Positions 23,341 through 34,961 of a DNA stretch of 64,000 bases are shown here, one piece after another. Location of the stretch: the NCBI RefSeq assembly GCF_031143425.1, contig NC_090439.1:354138027-354202026 (forward strand). The letters are read 5' to 3'. Below the pieces are notes generated by a model. That model was not told the DNA's origin and searched no databases. It worked only from the letters and a program-made list of their open reading frames with translations. Position numbers and translations under genes: made by a program. Each line of letters begins with the position of its first letter. Position 1 is the first letter of the stretch. The stretch is from Pleurodeles waltl. Its lineage: Eukaryota; Chordata; Amphibia; Caudata; Salamandridae.

Positions 23341-25905
23341 ATGTTGTCAGACGCGAAGAAGACAACAACCATGTGCCTGTTACAAGAAGCTGGCTATCTG
23401 GACCTCGTAACTGAGGTCACACATGAGAAGGAGTGAGGCTCGTGTGCCAGGCATCAGAGCGAATGGCTGCAATCATCTAGGCTTGCTCCCCGTCCCGCAA
23501 GTTGCGCGCCAAGAGATAAGGAGAGGTCACTCGGCTTCTATGCAGGTGGCCTTTCATAAGAGCATGGAACCTGCGAGTGCAGGACATGCCCCAGTGCCTC
23601 CGCGGCCTATGGCTGAGCCGCACAGGGGGAGGGCATTCAGACAAAGGCATTGAGGTTGCGGGAGGCTCCAGAAGGGTACGTGGAGCCTCCCAGTATTAAG
23701 AAAAGGCTGTTGGGATTACAGAGATCACAGGAAGACAATGGTGAGACGGCGAGCATTTTTTAGATGGCTCATTGCAAAGGGTGATTGCGCCCCCAAAAAT
23801 CAGACACATGGGGACAAAAAGGGCATCTTGAAGAAAAAGGGGGAAATATAGGTTGCCTTGCGCCTCCACATGGGCTAGTAATAGAACACACATCATCAGG
23901 GAGAGAATGGGCAAACATGGAGTTTGAGCACAGTTGCTCCACTAGTGGGCCAGCACTAGGTAGAGCGTTGGAAGAGGAGGAGCGTGAGGACATATCTTGG
24001 ATGGGAGAGGACGCATGGTTTGGGCGCTGGGACTGAGTGAAGAGGGGCGCTCAAGGGATGCAAGGTAGCTGGGAGGATGGAGGAGCTTGGCAGGCAAGTA
24101 ACTGCCCAGAACAGGATGAAGAGGACAGAAAAGAGGGATACAAGAAAAAGGGGAGGATCTCTCCCCGGAAGCCGGCAACCTTGTTAATGGCAGCCATGCT
24201 TGAATAGAGCAAAGAGGAAGGGATTGGTGACAGGGATGCTTTACAATTGGCAGAACATGGGGTAGATGTAAGGGTAGTAGAGAGCAAATGAGGCCCAGGG
24301 GAGGAGAGTTACCAGAAGTCTGAACTTAGGTTACAAGGGAGGTTTAAGTAAGTCAGTTGGCAGGGTCCTGGGTCAGAAGGGTTCTTAGGGGCCAGGGTCT
24401 ACAGCACACCAGATCTCGATTCTTTTTTACAAGCGGGGGAGCGTCAACAGAATCCTGACTCGGAAGAGCTTGGGGTGGCTCTGAGGCTCCCAGAAGGAGA
24501 GAAGGTTGAGCACTGAGCAGCCTACTGGATGCCTGTGAGGGAGTCTGCTGCAGCCAGTGGTAGTAGGTCCAAAACAACTTCATTGGCTCCAACAACGTGT
24601 AGGTCTGGGTGGATGATAGTTGTGGGGCGCCGACAGACTGGTATAGTGGGGTAAAACGGCACCCTTGGGCACTGGGTGTTGGTCCACACAGAAGAGATTT
24701 CCACAACATCTAGGCAGCATGTACCAGGCAATCAGCCTGGGGCCAGGCAGGAGGACTCAATGGGAGTGTCAGTTTTGGATTACAGGGATAATAGCCTCTA
24801 AGAAGGCGAAGTGCGTGAAGAGGAAGAAACAGACAGTGGAAGGTTAGGGAATCTGTTGGGGGTGCTGCTAATGTTGTGTTGTCTAGGTCATTGCAGAAAC
24901 GGCACAGGTCAGTCACAGACAAAGAAGGGCCACTGGAGGGGCAGAAAGCATCTGCATTGACACTGTCCCTGGAGCCAGGTAAGCGCAGTGTGGCGGGCAA
25001 GGGCCCAGCATTAAGACCCATGGGAGTGGAAGCGGTTTGCGGTTCAGAGGGACAAGGGAGAGTTTACGTGGAGGTAAGTACGTGGTGGAAATTGGTGTAG
25101 GGACAGACAGAGGGACTGATGTGATGCAGGAGTCAACGGGGAAGGACGAAGGCAAACCACAAGCTCCGGAGAGTTCAGGGTTGACGTGCGCAGGCTGTTG
25201 TTGAAAAAAGCTGTAGCAAAGAGGGTCCAGAGAGCAAAGAGCTCAAAATAAAATGTCTCCTCTACATGGAGATGACAAAACCACTTGGGGTGCACTTAAT
25301 GCTGGGGACCAAAGAAAGCATATGGAAAGGGGAATACATGGAGATGCTTAAGTTACTCCAAAGGGAAGTCATATCAAAAGAAGGGTCAGAGGATGAAGAG
25401 TATGATCTGGCAAAATGAACGGAGGTCCCCCGACTACTGAGAACTGGACAGCAGCTTTTTTAATATACGGCAGCGTTTATTGTGAGAAATTTCCAGAAGG
25501 CAGTGTAGCGTTGTTGAAATACATGGGCGTGACAGGCAAAGCTCAACTGACATTCGGGGGGTATCCTTGGGCGCAATATAATGAGGAGTTCCAGGCAAGA
25601 CTGGCTTGGGACCCCAAGGCAAAATGGAGGTAGCTGGACACAGATCTATGGCAGCACACAATGGGTCCAGCTAAGTTCAGGAAGACAGTTTTTACGGCCA
25701 GAGGCCTACCGATAATCTATAAGCCCTTTCAGGGGTGCCCCACTCGAGGAGGAGTGGGACAAACATACAACAGTCCAGAAGGAGCCAAAGGGGCATGCTG
25801 GGATTTCAACAAAGGCCTGTGAACTTGTGAAAGTTGTAAATTCAGACACAAGTGCTCTAAGTGTACAGGCAGGCACACACTCATTCACTGCTCAGGGCAG
25901 ACAGG
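23341..25905 (+). pseudogene. Ngaro gag, remnant
   Basis: The probable start is ATG at 23341, reading MLSDAKKTTTMCLLQEAGYL, with stops soon after. The better conserved part is 25415-25910, with ENWTAAFLIYGSVYCEKFPE, LTFGGYPWAQYNEEFQARL and LPIIYKPFQGCPTRGG. It ends in a zinc-knuckle-like CESCKFRHKCSKC and HTLIHC (about 25830-25905). A stop precedes the zinc segment. Gag would coat element RNA. The middle (24000-25300) is hard to read as protein and may contain several frameshifts. Confidence 0.7.
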
Positions 25906-26073
25906 GGTCTTCAAGTGGAGCCAGGTGGACAGTGGCAGCACTACGCGAGAGGGTCAGGGGCACACCAACAACCACAACAGTTTTTGAGTAGAGGGGCGGG
26001 GGGGCACAAGGACCTGCGAGGAAGGACTCATACTCTGGTTAAATTGTGCAGACAGGAACATTGGCTACAGTTT

Positions 26074-27014
26074 TATGATCGGCTGGCAAAGGCAAGGATA
26101 TTAAAGAATGGTTTCAGATGGGGTTTTTGTTTGGGATATAGAGGTCCCCGGGTTCGCAGGTGGGCCAGTAATCTGCTCAGTGACCTTGAATATAAAGAAG
26201 TGGTGCAACGGCAACTTAAAAAAGAAATTAGAGAAGGGAGAATGGAGAATGGCAGTCCCTTTTGCAGACTGGCCACTGGAGAACCTGACTGTGTCACCCA
26301 TAGACATAGTACCAAATAAAGACAAAGGACACTTTCGCCTCATTCAGCATGTGTCGTAGATAGAGGAAGGGTCAATAAATGACTTTATTCCTGAGGATCT
26401 TGTGCCCATATCTTATTCCTCAGTGGATGTGGCTATAGCTTTGGTGGCTCAGGCAGGGCAAGGTGCGCTAATGACTAATAGTGATGAGGCTGCTCCCCAT
26501 GCAAACAGATGACTTCTAACTGGTGGGTATAGAATTTGAAGGCACTTGGTAAGTGGACAAGATATTACCTATGGAGTGTTCAGTATCCTGTGTGCTCTTT
26601 GAGTGCTTCAGTTAATTTATTCAGTGGCTGTTCATGTGGCAAACAGGTCACCGGCAGCTGACACATTACTTGGATGACTTCTTTTTTGTGGGGAATTCCA
26701 GCTCAGTGGACTGCCAGCAGGCACCTGCTAGGTTCCAGGAGCTCATGGATGACGTGGGGGTCCCACTAGCAGCTGAGAAGATGGAGGGTGGCAGCATAGT
26801 CCTGTCTTTTTTAGGGATAGAGTTGAACACTAAACATATTGAGGCAAGTCTCCCAAAAGACAAGAAGGAAGCAATGCTATCAATGGTGGCTGCAATGCTG
26901 GCTAAAGTGAAGGAAGTACGGGTGCTGCTGGGTCACCTCAATTTTGCCTGTAGGGTAGTCAGGACAGGTAGGAATTTTTGCAGACGGTTGGGACTAGTGC
27001 TTACAGGGAACTGA
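26074..27014 (+). pseudogene. Ngaro reverse transcriptase, remnant
   Basis: The start reads ILKNGFRWGFCLGYRGPRVR, continuing with PFADWPLENLTVSPIDIVPN, FRLIQHVS and INDFIPEDL. The catalytic palm is HYLDDFFFVG near 26660, then VPLAAEKMEGG, VLSFLGIELNT and VRVLLGHLNFACRVVRTGRN. The block wording is typical of Ngaro polymerases. At least three frames are used and stops interrupt, so it cannot make a full enzyme, although the YLDD motif survives here. Confidence 0.85.
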
Positions 27015-27512
27015 GATTGTCAGTGGGGGTAAAGGAGGACCAAGGATGTGGTCTGTCTTTTTGCAGTCTTTCAATGGTATTCTAATGGCTAGTCAGGACA
27101 AACATGACTGGGATGTTCAGATATTTTCTGATGCAGCAGGAAGTCTGGGCTTTGGCCTTTTTTGACAAGGGCGTTGGTGACCTGAGAAGTGGGCAGCACA
27201 ATGGAAGGCAGGGGGCAGAAGCATTGCATTCTTGGAGTTGTTTACATTGGTGGTAGTAGTTACACTGTGGGGGCAAAGTTGGCTCTCCGTAGAGTGCTGT
27301 TCCGGGTGGACAATATGGCAGTAGTGCAGGTTGTAAGAAAGCAGCCAGCCAGGGATGAGCAGAAGCTGATGTTGTTGAGAGTTTTCGTGATGGGTCGCCT
27401 GTGGCATGACATTTCTTTCAGGATGTGGAAGTTACCAGGGACTGAAAATTACATTGCGTACGAATGTCTTGTTTTCAGTGGGAGAGATTCCGTGGGCAGG
27501 CCAAGGAGGTAG
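27015..27512 (+). pseudogene. Ngaro RNase H, remnant
   Basis: The blocks are WDVQIFSDAAGSLGFG (the first catalytic Asp), IAFLELFTLVVVVTLWG, RVDNMAVVQVVRKQPARDE (the second acidic block) and MWKLPGTENYIAYE. These fall in two or three frames. The last should read on into a DALSR-type block, but here the frame shifts and the final Asp is not seen in frame. Confidence 0.75.
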
Positions 27513-27532
27513 ACAGGTTCAAGACCGCCATT

Positions 27533-28100
27533 CCAGTGAAGATGTGATCAGTAGGCAACAAAGGGTGATAAAATTGGTGGAAGGTTTCTTTGCGACGCCA
27601 ACCAGGAGATCACAAGGGCAGGCCTGGGTGGAATTTCTAGCATCCAGAGCACAAATCCAGCTGGAAGCGGTCAGAGGATGTGGTTCAATTCATACTACAC
27701 TTGATGGACATGGGGGTGTTGCGAGTAACTATTGCAGGAAAGTTAGCAGGTATTTTCTTCAGGGGGAAGCTGCTATGGGGGTATGCCCCGTCAGCGAGGG
27801 AATTAGGGCAGAGAATGTTGGAAGGCTGGGCGAGAGAGCTGGGTCGCCCGGGTAGGCTTCAGAGACCTATCTCTGGGCTCATTCCGGCAATTGATTCAGC
27901 AGTTACCACAGGTATGCAAAGGAGAAGAGGAGACATGCATGTTTTCTGTGATAATGTTGTGAATGTTCTTCAGGGCCTTTAGAGTATCCGAGGTGCTGGC
28001 TAAAAAGTGGAGGGAAGGAGTTGGGTGGGAGGATGTGTCATTGAGCAAAGCCAGGGTGGTAAATAAGGCTGCATAGATCCAAAACAGATCATAGCGCACA
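27533..28100 (+). pseudogene. Ngaro tyrosine recombinase N-terminal half, remnant
   Basis: The blocks are QAWVEFLASRAQIQLE, VQFILHLMDMGVLRVTIAGK, RGKLLWGYAPSARELGQRML and RPISGLIPAI, typical of the core-binding half of Ngaro recombinases. The frame breaks near 27670 and again past 27980. The catalytic half would follow but is interrupted by the nested element at 28114, and I could not identify its Arg/His/Tyr set downstream. Confidence 0.75.
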
Positions 28101-28113
28101 AGGAAAAAATTTA

Positions 28114-29140
28114 GGGGGTCATTATGACCCTGGCGGAAGGCGGAGAAGTGGCGGTAAGACCGCCAACAGGCTGGCAGTCTTTTTTTTTATAATATGACCA
28201 TGGCGGTTACTGCCATGGTCATCCGCCGCTTCTCCGTTCCGCCCGCCAGGGCAGAGACGACTGCTGGGCACCTGGGTCTCCAGCCCGGCGGCCGTCACTA
28301 TACTGCCAGCGGTATTTGGACCCTGCTGACCGCCATGGATTTCATGCGGTTTGAAACCGCCATGAAATCCATGGCGGTGAGCACTATCAGTGCCAGGGAA
28401 TTCCTTCCCTGACACTGATAGGGGTCTCGCCCACCCCCACCCCAACTCCCTCCCCTACCCCCCACCACCCCTGCCAACCCCCAAAGGTGGCAGGACACCC
28501 CTCCCAACCCCTACCCCAACATGACATCATTCATACACACATGACAAGCATGCAGGCACCACCAACACACATACACGCACACACACCAACATACATGCCA
28601 CCATCCACACACAGTCAGACACGCACACCCACATTCAAACATACACGCACACATCCATACAGACATACCTACAGACATACACGCACTCATTCCCAAACAC
28701 CCCCGCAAGCATACACGCACCCACACACCCCCTCTACATACACACATGCACACCCCCATGCTCACACACAACACACAACACCCCCCTACCCCCCCTCCCC
28801 TCACGGACGATCGACTTACCTGGTCCAACGATCCTCCGGGAGGGGACGGGAGCCATGGGGGCTGCTCCGCCGACACCACATCGTCAACAGAACACCACCA
28901 CGGCGAATCACAGGACGTGATTCGCTGGGCGGTGTTCTGTTGACGTGGCGGTGGAGGTGGAGCAACCTCCACTTCCCCGCCTCCCGCCATTATGGCTGTT
29001 GGCGCTCTCCGTCTGTAAAAGGACGGAGAGCTGCCAATGGTCATAATAGGCCGAGCGGCAAACCACCACCACTGGCGGTCTTCCGCACGGCGGTCCCTCA
29101 GCGGTCTTGGAAAAAGACCGCTGAGGTCATAATGACCCCA
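28114..29140. mobile_element. Miniature DNA transposon with GGGGTCATTATGACC ends, TA flanks
   Basis: The inverted ends are GGGGTCATTATGACC and GGTCATAATGACCCC, flanked by TA on both sides, consistent with a TA-duplicating superfamily such as Tc1/mariner, although the ends alone do not prove it. The interior is again a string of hairpins, for example GACCATGGCGG/CCGCCATGGTC variants, CGTCAACAGAACACC/GGTGTTCTGTTGACG and CTCTCCGTC/GACGGAGAG, plus a CA-rich tract (28530-28790). Long frames here are composition artefacts. It splits the Ngaro between recombinase and hydrolase. Confidence 0.8.
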
Positions 29141-29539
29141 TAGTGTTACGTGGCTGCCCATAACCGGATATATGCCTAGTCTCTTGTAGGGCCAAGTGGT
29201 CTGCGCTATGCAGGGAGAGCAAAAGGAAGGTATTCAGGAGACGGGACAGATGTAGCACAATAGCTAACCAGCTGTTAGCAGAGCTGCAGAAAACGCTGGC
29301 AAGCGCTGTGCAAAACGCTGGCGAGCATTTGGCCCTCAGCTTTTAGCACTCATTCTTTCAGGATTGGCATGGCAACGGAGGCATGTAGATGAGGTTGGGG
29401 AAAGGAGGACATCATGAGGCTGGGATGATGGTCCTCTGATTGTTTCAGGAGATATGTGTGTTCTGGTGTGGAGGATGGAGGCATCCCGTCTAGTGTGCTG
29501 TGATATTTACATATGTTTCTGTTACAGTTACGGTTGCTG

Positions 29540-30119
29540 GGCCACAGGTGGAGGAGATTGCCATTTGGATGGCTGGACACTCCTTCGTCAAATGAATGGC
29601 TCGGCAGGTGACACAGAGAGGAATGGGGGCTGATTTGGGTTTACATTGACAGGGCATCTTGGTGACTTGGAAAGGAAAGGGTGATATGAGATGCCGAGAA
29701 CTGATCAATTTTTTGAATGGTATGATGGCAAGGGGTAGAAGTCTAGACTTATTGATTCTGCATGTGGGTGAGAATTATTTGGTCCAAGAGAAGAGTGTGG
29801 TGTTGATGAGGCATTGCAAAAGTATATGAATGAGTTGAGGGCTCAATGGTCTGGCTGTTTTGTTTTGTGGACTGAGCTCATGCTGCACAGACAGTGATGA
29901 GCAGCAGTGAAGCCAGCAGCAGTGGATATGGCTTGTAGAAAGCTCAGAGAGATGAGCCGTTTTTGCAGAAGTATAGGTGTTGGCAGACTTTGCCATTCAG
30001 ACATGATATATGACAATGTGGAATTCTTTAGAAGTGATGGACTGCACTTGTCTACAATAGGGATGGAGTTGTACTTACTAGAGGTCCAAGAGGTAGTTGT
30101 GACAACGTTGAAGTTATAG
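29540..30119 (+). pseudogene. SGNH-hydrolase-like module of the Ngaro, remnant
   Basis: The block I motif MAGHSFVK with the catalytic Ser is near 29569. A block III-like LLILHVGENYL, with Gly and Asn, is near 29750. A block V DGLHLS, supplying the Asp-x-x-His pair, is near 30036, inside a last open stretch 29907-30119. Several stops separate the blocks. SGNH hydrolases are esterases, and such a module of unknown purpose is known from some Ngaro and DIRS elements. In an intact element it would follow the recombinase, as it does here. Confidence 0.72.
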
Positions 30120-30475
30120 ATTTGAACAAGGAGAGGAGACAGAGCAGGGATAGAGGTGAGAGATAAATGGGGGGTTAGAAAAGACAGGATCGGATGTTTT
30201 CTGGGTGGCGGTGGCATAAACGTTTGTACTGAAGGTTACAGAACTTTAGGTTGTGTTTACATTGGTAAGAAAAAGGCAGTGGGGGGGCAGACTGGAAGTT
30301 TAGACTTAGAGGTAGTTCATTAGAGAATAGTTGTTTAGAGTTAAGACTTTATTGTGTTAGCATGGAGGAGTACGTCAAAAGTTGGACATGGCCTGTTAAT
30401 AAAGAAAGGCTGATTGGGAAGGGGTCTTGTGGGTGGGATAGTGTGGTGGGTAGGTTGTTAGTAAATTAAGTGTTG

Positions 30476-31154
30476 TGGTGAATCGTATTTATTTTTATTG
30501 GGATTCTGGAGATTAGCGTAGCCCATTGGCTTGCAGGCCTGTGCCCCCGTCACCTAGTGACTTTTAACCTACTTAGCTTGCTCTGATTTAGTCCATTTAT
30601 TTTATTATTTCGTTTTTTCATTTGAGATGGCTGCTGTTGTTTATATTTTATAAAGATGTTTTGGTTTACATTATCCGTGCCACTCTGTGAAGGTGTCACT
30701 ATCAGCGTCATAATCAAGTGATGTACGCAGGTATTCACATCATGTCCCTTTCTCACTTACGAGTGATAGGAACATAATGTACACTAGTTGGGGATTGCTT
30801 ACATAATTGCCGCCACAAGTCTGACATCTTATCAATTGTTTGGGAACATACCTGTGTCAGGGGTCCTACATGATCTTTATAAATACATCTCACACAGACA
30901 AGGTCATTAGAGGGATTCCTTCCAGATGCCATCTACACTGCACATCACCATGCTGCAGAAATCAGCATTTGTGTCACCACGGCAATGTCTGACCTAGAGA
31001 CCTCATTTCAAGGTATTGAGAGTTAGGGGGGCCCTTCTCATGGACATGGTACTGGCATATTAGGTTTATCATTCCTAGCTCTCATGAGGTTAGCGATTAG
31101 GTTCTCTATGCTAGGGATTGTACATTTCATGCTTATTGCAAAATGGTGGGGAAC
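30476..31154. other. No recognised gene
   Basis: Sequence after the homology between the two Ngaro elements ends (near GTAAATTAAG). It may include the lost Ngaro 3' repeats, but none could be matched. Confidence 0.35.
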
Positions 31155-31157
31155 TTT

Positions 31158-32080
31158 GGGCCACATTTATACTTTTTGACGCAAAACTGCGCTAACGCAG
31201 TTTTGCGTCAAAAAAATTAGCGCCGGCTAATGCCATTCTGAAGCACCATGCGGGCGCCGTATTTATTCAATGACGTTAGCCGGCGTTAGCCGCCGGCGCT
31301 GCCTGGTGTGCGTGAAAAAAAATGACGTACACCAGGCAGCGCCGGCGTAGGGGAATATGGAGCTTGGGCGCCAAAAAATGGGGCAAGTCAGGCTGAGGCA
31401 AATTTTTCGCCTCAACCCGATTTGCACCATTTTTTCCGACTCCCAACCCCCATTGAAATGACTCCTGTCTTAGCAAAGACAGGAGTCATGCCCCCTTGCC
31501 CAATGGCCATGCCCAGGGGACTTCTGTCCCCTGGGCATGGTCATTGGGCATAGTGGCATGTAGGGGGGCACAAATCAGGCCCCCCTATGCCACAATTTTT
31601 TTTAAAAAAAATACTTACCTGAACTTACCTTAATGTCCCTGTGATGGGTCCCTCCATCCTTGGGTGTCCTCCTGGGGTGGGCAAGGGTGGCAGGGGGTGT
31701 CCCTGGGGGCATGGGAGGGCACCTCTGGGCTCCTTCCGAGCCCACAGGTCCCTTAACGCCTGCCTTGTCCAGGCACCAAAAAAACGGCGCAAAAGCGGCT
31801 GGACGTCATTTTTTTTGACCCGCCCACTCCCGGGCATGAATTTTGCCCGGGAGTGTAAATACGGCGCACATGCCTCGGAGTCAATTTTTTAGACGGGAAC
31901 GCCTACCTTGCATATCATTAACGCAAAGTAGGTGTCCACGCTAAAAAGTGACGCAAACTCCATGGACTTTGGCGCTAGACGCGTCTAACGCCAAAGTATA
32001 AATATGGAGTTAGTTTTGCGTCGGAATTGCGTCAAAAAAAACGACGCAATTCCGGCGCAAACAGAGTATAAATATGCCCC
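31158..32080 (+). mobile_element. Poly-hairpin miniature element, TSD TTT
   Basis: The flanks are TTT at 31155-31157 and 32081-32083. Stems in order are at about 31178-31209, 31292-31346, 31373-31437, 31458-31489, 31500-31547, 31562-31586, 31826-31854, 31967-31996 and 32018-32058. Each is a near-perfect inverted repeat of 10 to 28-bp arms. There is no ORF of interest. Confidence 0.9.
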
Positions 32081-32496
32081 TTTGTATTCACAACTTTCAT
32101 CTTCACAATTATGCTTCTTTTATTGTTCATTGTACTAATCATTGCAGCTCATGTATTTTACCGTAGATTGCAGTCTTTTCAAGAAACATATTGAAAACTC
32201 TCCTGCAGATCCTTCATTGCCTCTGTGTTAATGAGACTTGTTGCTAACATGAGAAAAGGTTAACTTCCGTTCCACCATGACTCCCCTGAGATGTTGCAAT
32301 CTGAAGTCCATGCGTAAGGCTGCCAGAAATCACCTTTTAGTGTCCAGGTTTTTGGTGAGGTACTGCTTGCGAGCCGGGAGGGTTGGGCCAACAGTTGCAA
32401 CTTGTTGTAGGAGTGGCTTAGTTGCCTACAAACAAAAGTGCTGTCATCCCTAAACCAGCAGTCTCGCTTAGGCTCGAGAGTCCAACTATGATAGTG

Positions 32497-32765
32497 TTAG
32501 CGAGGAGGTAGGTTTGGCCAACGTTTGTTATTATTAATGTGCACCTGTTTCATTAAAAGCAACCTTTTGCACACCATTAAGAGGGTCAGAGTCTTTACGC
32601 ACCCTGTTTCTCAATGGGGTCTTGTGGGGTAGACAAGCGTAGCGAGGATGGCACCCCTGGAGGATTTGGGAAATCGGTGCAATCAGAGTGATTGCCCCTT
32701 CAAGAAGCAGCCAAAGTTTCGGCTATGAAATAGCCCAAATAATGTACATCAAGGCTACTTTGGGC
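32497..32765 (+). mobile_element. 5' fragment of a second Ngaro remnant, cut by the duplication junction
   Basis: It starts near the direct-repeat sequence TTAGCGAGGAGGTAGG and continues into GGGAAATCGGTGCAATCAG, which matches the 5' region of the large Ngaro (23138 onward). It ends abruptly at 32765, where unit 2 begins. The complete version lies at 54191-55779. Confidence 0.75.
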
Positions 32766-33355
32766 ACTAGACTAACCAATGGTGCTACCTAAAGATTAAA
32801 TAGAGTGGGGCTAAGCTAGGACCCCTGTGGAACACCACATGGTAATTGAAAGGGGGTTGCCCTATAATCCCCACAAGACACAGTGAGAGATCTGTTGGTA
32901 AGGAAAGGCTTAAGGATATCAAGTGCTCTCTCTCTAACTCCTGCATGATGCATCGCTGAATAAGACGTTGCGGGGATATAGTATCGAAAGCCGCGGACAG
33001 ATCAAGTAGGACAAGGATGGTGCCTTCCCCCTGGTCTAATCTTCCACGAATAATATACGCTGAAGATATCAGCGCAGATTCCGTGCTATGAGCTTGTCGG
33101 AACCCGTGTTGAGATGAATCGAATCCACCATAGGCTTGTGGAAAGACAGCCAGTTCCGTGTTCAGGTGTCTCTCCAGGATCTTGGCCATGGTGGGTAAGA
33201 GGGAGATAGGTCGCAATTTTTTTAAGTCATTAGATTCCTTGCCTGGCTTCTTAATTAACGGGATCACAATAGATTCTTTCCAAGCATCCGGAAAGCACCC
33301 TTCACACAAGATGTCTGCATATACTGGTTCCAGGGCCATAGAGATCGTGAATGGA
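32766..33355 (-). mobile_element. L2/CR1-like LINE fragment (unit 2)
   Basis: Only the reverse transcriptase part upstream of the breakpoint is present (RPISLLPTMAKILE to LLDLSAAFDTISPQ). The YVDD and C-terminal blocks present in the single-copy flank are absent. Confidence 0.85.
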
Positions 33356-34025
33356 CCGTCACTGTGGTGCCAGCATTCACTTGGCAATGAATACTGACAC
33401 CATAACAACAGCTGTGTATGTTCGATATGTGTTATGGACCAGTGTGTCCTCACCCATTTCTCCACCCATGTCTGGCCCACCCGTGACCCCGACATATGCA
33501 TGTCACAGTAATTTCAAAAAATTACTGTGACATGTACAAGTCTGCTGTGGTCCCGTACCCATGTGCAGTGACCCCCCCCCAGGCAATGCCTACCTTCATG
33601 TCCAGCGATGAGAGGGTCACGTTTTCTCTGGGGTCCATGACAGCAGTGACAGAGGGTCCTGTCTAGTTATGTCCAGCTGGAAATGGAAGTTGGATCGGGA
33701 GAAAAGGTGAGTTTTCACCCATTTCCCCTCTCAATCTTCCAAGTAAGAAGTGGAGGTCGGACTTCACCTTTTTCATTGGCGGTTTGGCACATCCAAATCT
33801 GCTCAGCAGTAAGTGTGGCTGAAGTCCAGCTGTCAGCTGCTCTTTCCTATGGCACCCTGGCAGCAGATGGGATTCTTTGGCGGAGTTGGCGGGACTCAGG
33901 CAGGTTAAGGTCTATGGGACAGCCAACATCTAAATCCGGTAGTTGGACTGCAATTGCGGGCGGCGGGTTTTTAATCAGAAAACTGATGACGGGACCGTCA
34001 CCGCCAATATCTGAATCAGGCCCTT
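33356..34025. mobile_element. Right part of the GGGCCTCATTTAGAT DNA transposon (unit 2)
   Basis: Same sequence as 11701-12370. The left end of this transposon is not duplicated. Confidence 0.65.
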
Positions 34026-34515
34026 TACTTGAGGTAAGGTTTATCCCCTAGGGCCTTTCAGGTGTGATGATTTCCTGATGCAGAATGTCTGTCCAGCAAA
34101 AAAAAATTGAATGTGAAGGCTGAACATACATCAGCTCAGGTAAGTAGTGTGGGAAGGGAAGGCTCTGAGCTGCGGCCAGCTTAATTTTTCAAAACAAATA
34201 TCTTCATAAGCTTTCCATTTCACAAATCTTGAAATACACAAAGGTGCGAATCCACTGACTTTACAACCCTCTACTTTAATTCCCATCTGATTGATAGGAT
34301 GAAAAGTTGGATTGTGGCAAGTTGGTTGATTGTGCTTTAATATGTACCTCAAAAAATTCATGTATTCTTTCACATAGAATAACACGGTTACCTCTCTGAA
34401 TATCAAAGCTAAAATAACGGTGGCACAGAATATTGAAGACAGAATACTGAATCCACAATATCGACAGATAAGTATAGCTTTTCTATACCTTACTCAACAT
34501 ATATGTGCCTACACA

Positions 34516-34522
<7 letters not shown>
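34026..34522. other. No recognised feature (unit 2 copy of 12371-12868)
   Basis: Same AT-rich sequence as in unit 1, with a few substitutions. Confidence 0.4.

Positions 34523-34583
<61 letters not shown>
34523..34583. repeat. (TA)30 microsatellite
   Basis: Counterpart of 12869-12904, 24 bp longer. This is the largest single length difference between the two units. Confidence 0.95.
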
Positions 34584-34589
<6 letters not shown>

Positions 34590-34644
34590 GGAAAATGTCA
34601 CTTACCCAGTGTACATCTGTTCGTGGCATGGGACGCTGCAGATT

Positions 34645-34795
34645 CACATGCTTTGCACATCCCGCCATCTAGTGTTGGGCTCCGAGTGTTACAAGTTGTT
34701 TTTCTTCGAAGAAGTCTTTTGAGTCACGAGATCGAGGGACTCCTCCCCTTTCGGCTCCATTGCGCATGGGCGTCGACTCCATCTTAGATTGTTTT
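34645..34795. repeat. DIRS copy 2 left inverted terminal repeat
   Basis: Inverted match to 40652-40802, equivalent to 12966-13116. Confidence 0.92.
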
Positions 34796-34961
34796 CCCCG
34801 CAGAGGGTGAGGTAGGAGTTGTGTATTATAGTAATAGTGACCATGCAATGGAGTAAACATGTATGTACATAATGTAGTTTAAAGTGATATATTTACAAAT
34901 GTACAAATGTTGAAGATCAACTTCAAAACGGCTACAGGCTCCCGGGGAGGCGGGTGGGCGC

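Larger units (their letters stand above)
23138..30475 (+). mobile_element. Ngaro-type tyrosine-recombinase retrotransposon, decayed (unit 1)
   Basis: In order on the plus strand: a 5' region shared with a second remnant (23138-23290 resembles 54358-54510), gag, reverse transcriptase, RNase H, tyrosine recombinase, a nested 1-kb miniature element, an SGNH hydrolase module, and a 3' region shared with 54620-54871. All ORFs carry stops and frameshifts. Relatives in fish and amphibians have the same order and the same hydrolase. The outer limits are approximate because no clean terminal repeats were found for this copy. Confidence 0.82.
11111..32765 (+). repeat. Unit 1 of a 21.7-kb direct tandem duplication
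   Basis: This 21,655-bp block is repeated immediately downstream at 32766-54459. Every internal element recurs in the same order and orientation, with an offset that rises only through small indels from 21,655 to 21,694. The unit joins the next one at ACTTTGGGC|ACTAGAC. Confidence 0.97.

Noticed and set aside
28530..28790. Possible CRISPR-like array of short repeats
   Set aside because: Repeats are degenerate CA microsatellite words with no regular spacer length, and the genome is clearly vertebrate.
28487..29161. Long overlapping open frames on both strands (216-218 codons)
   Set aside because: They consist of Thr/His/Pro or Cys/Val runs from CA-rich sequence inside a miniature transposon, and the same applies at 50180-50854. 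No codon or domain evidence for a gene.
23138..32765. Ngaro-to-Ngaro homologous recombination as the cause of the tandem duplication
   Set aside because: The left breakpoint is in an L2-like LINE, not in Ngaro sequence, and only two bases are shared at the junction.
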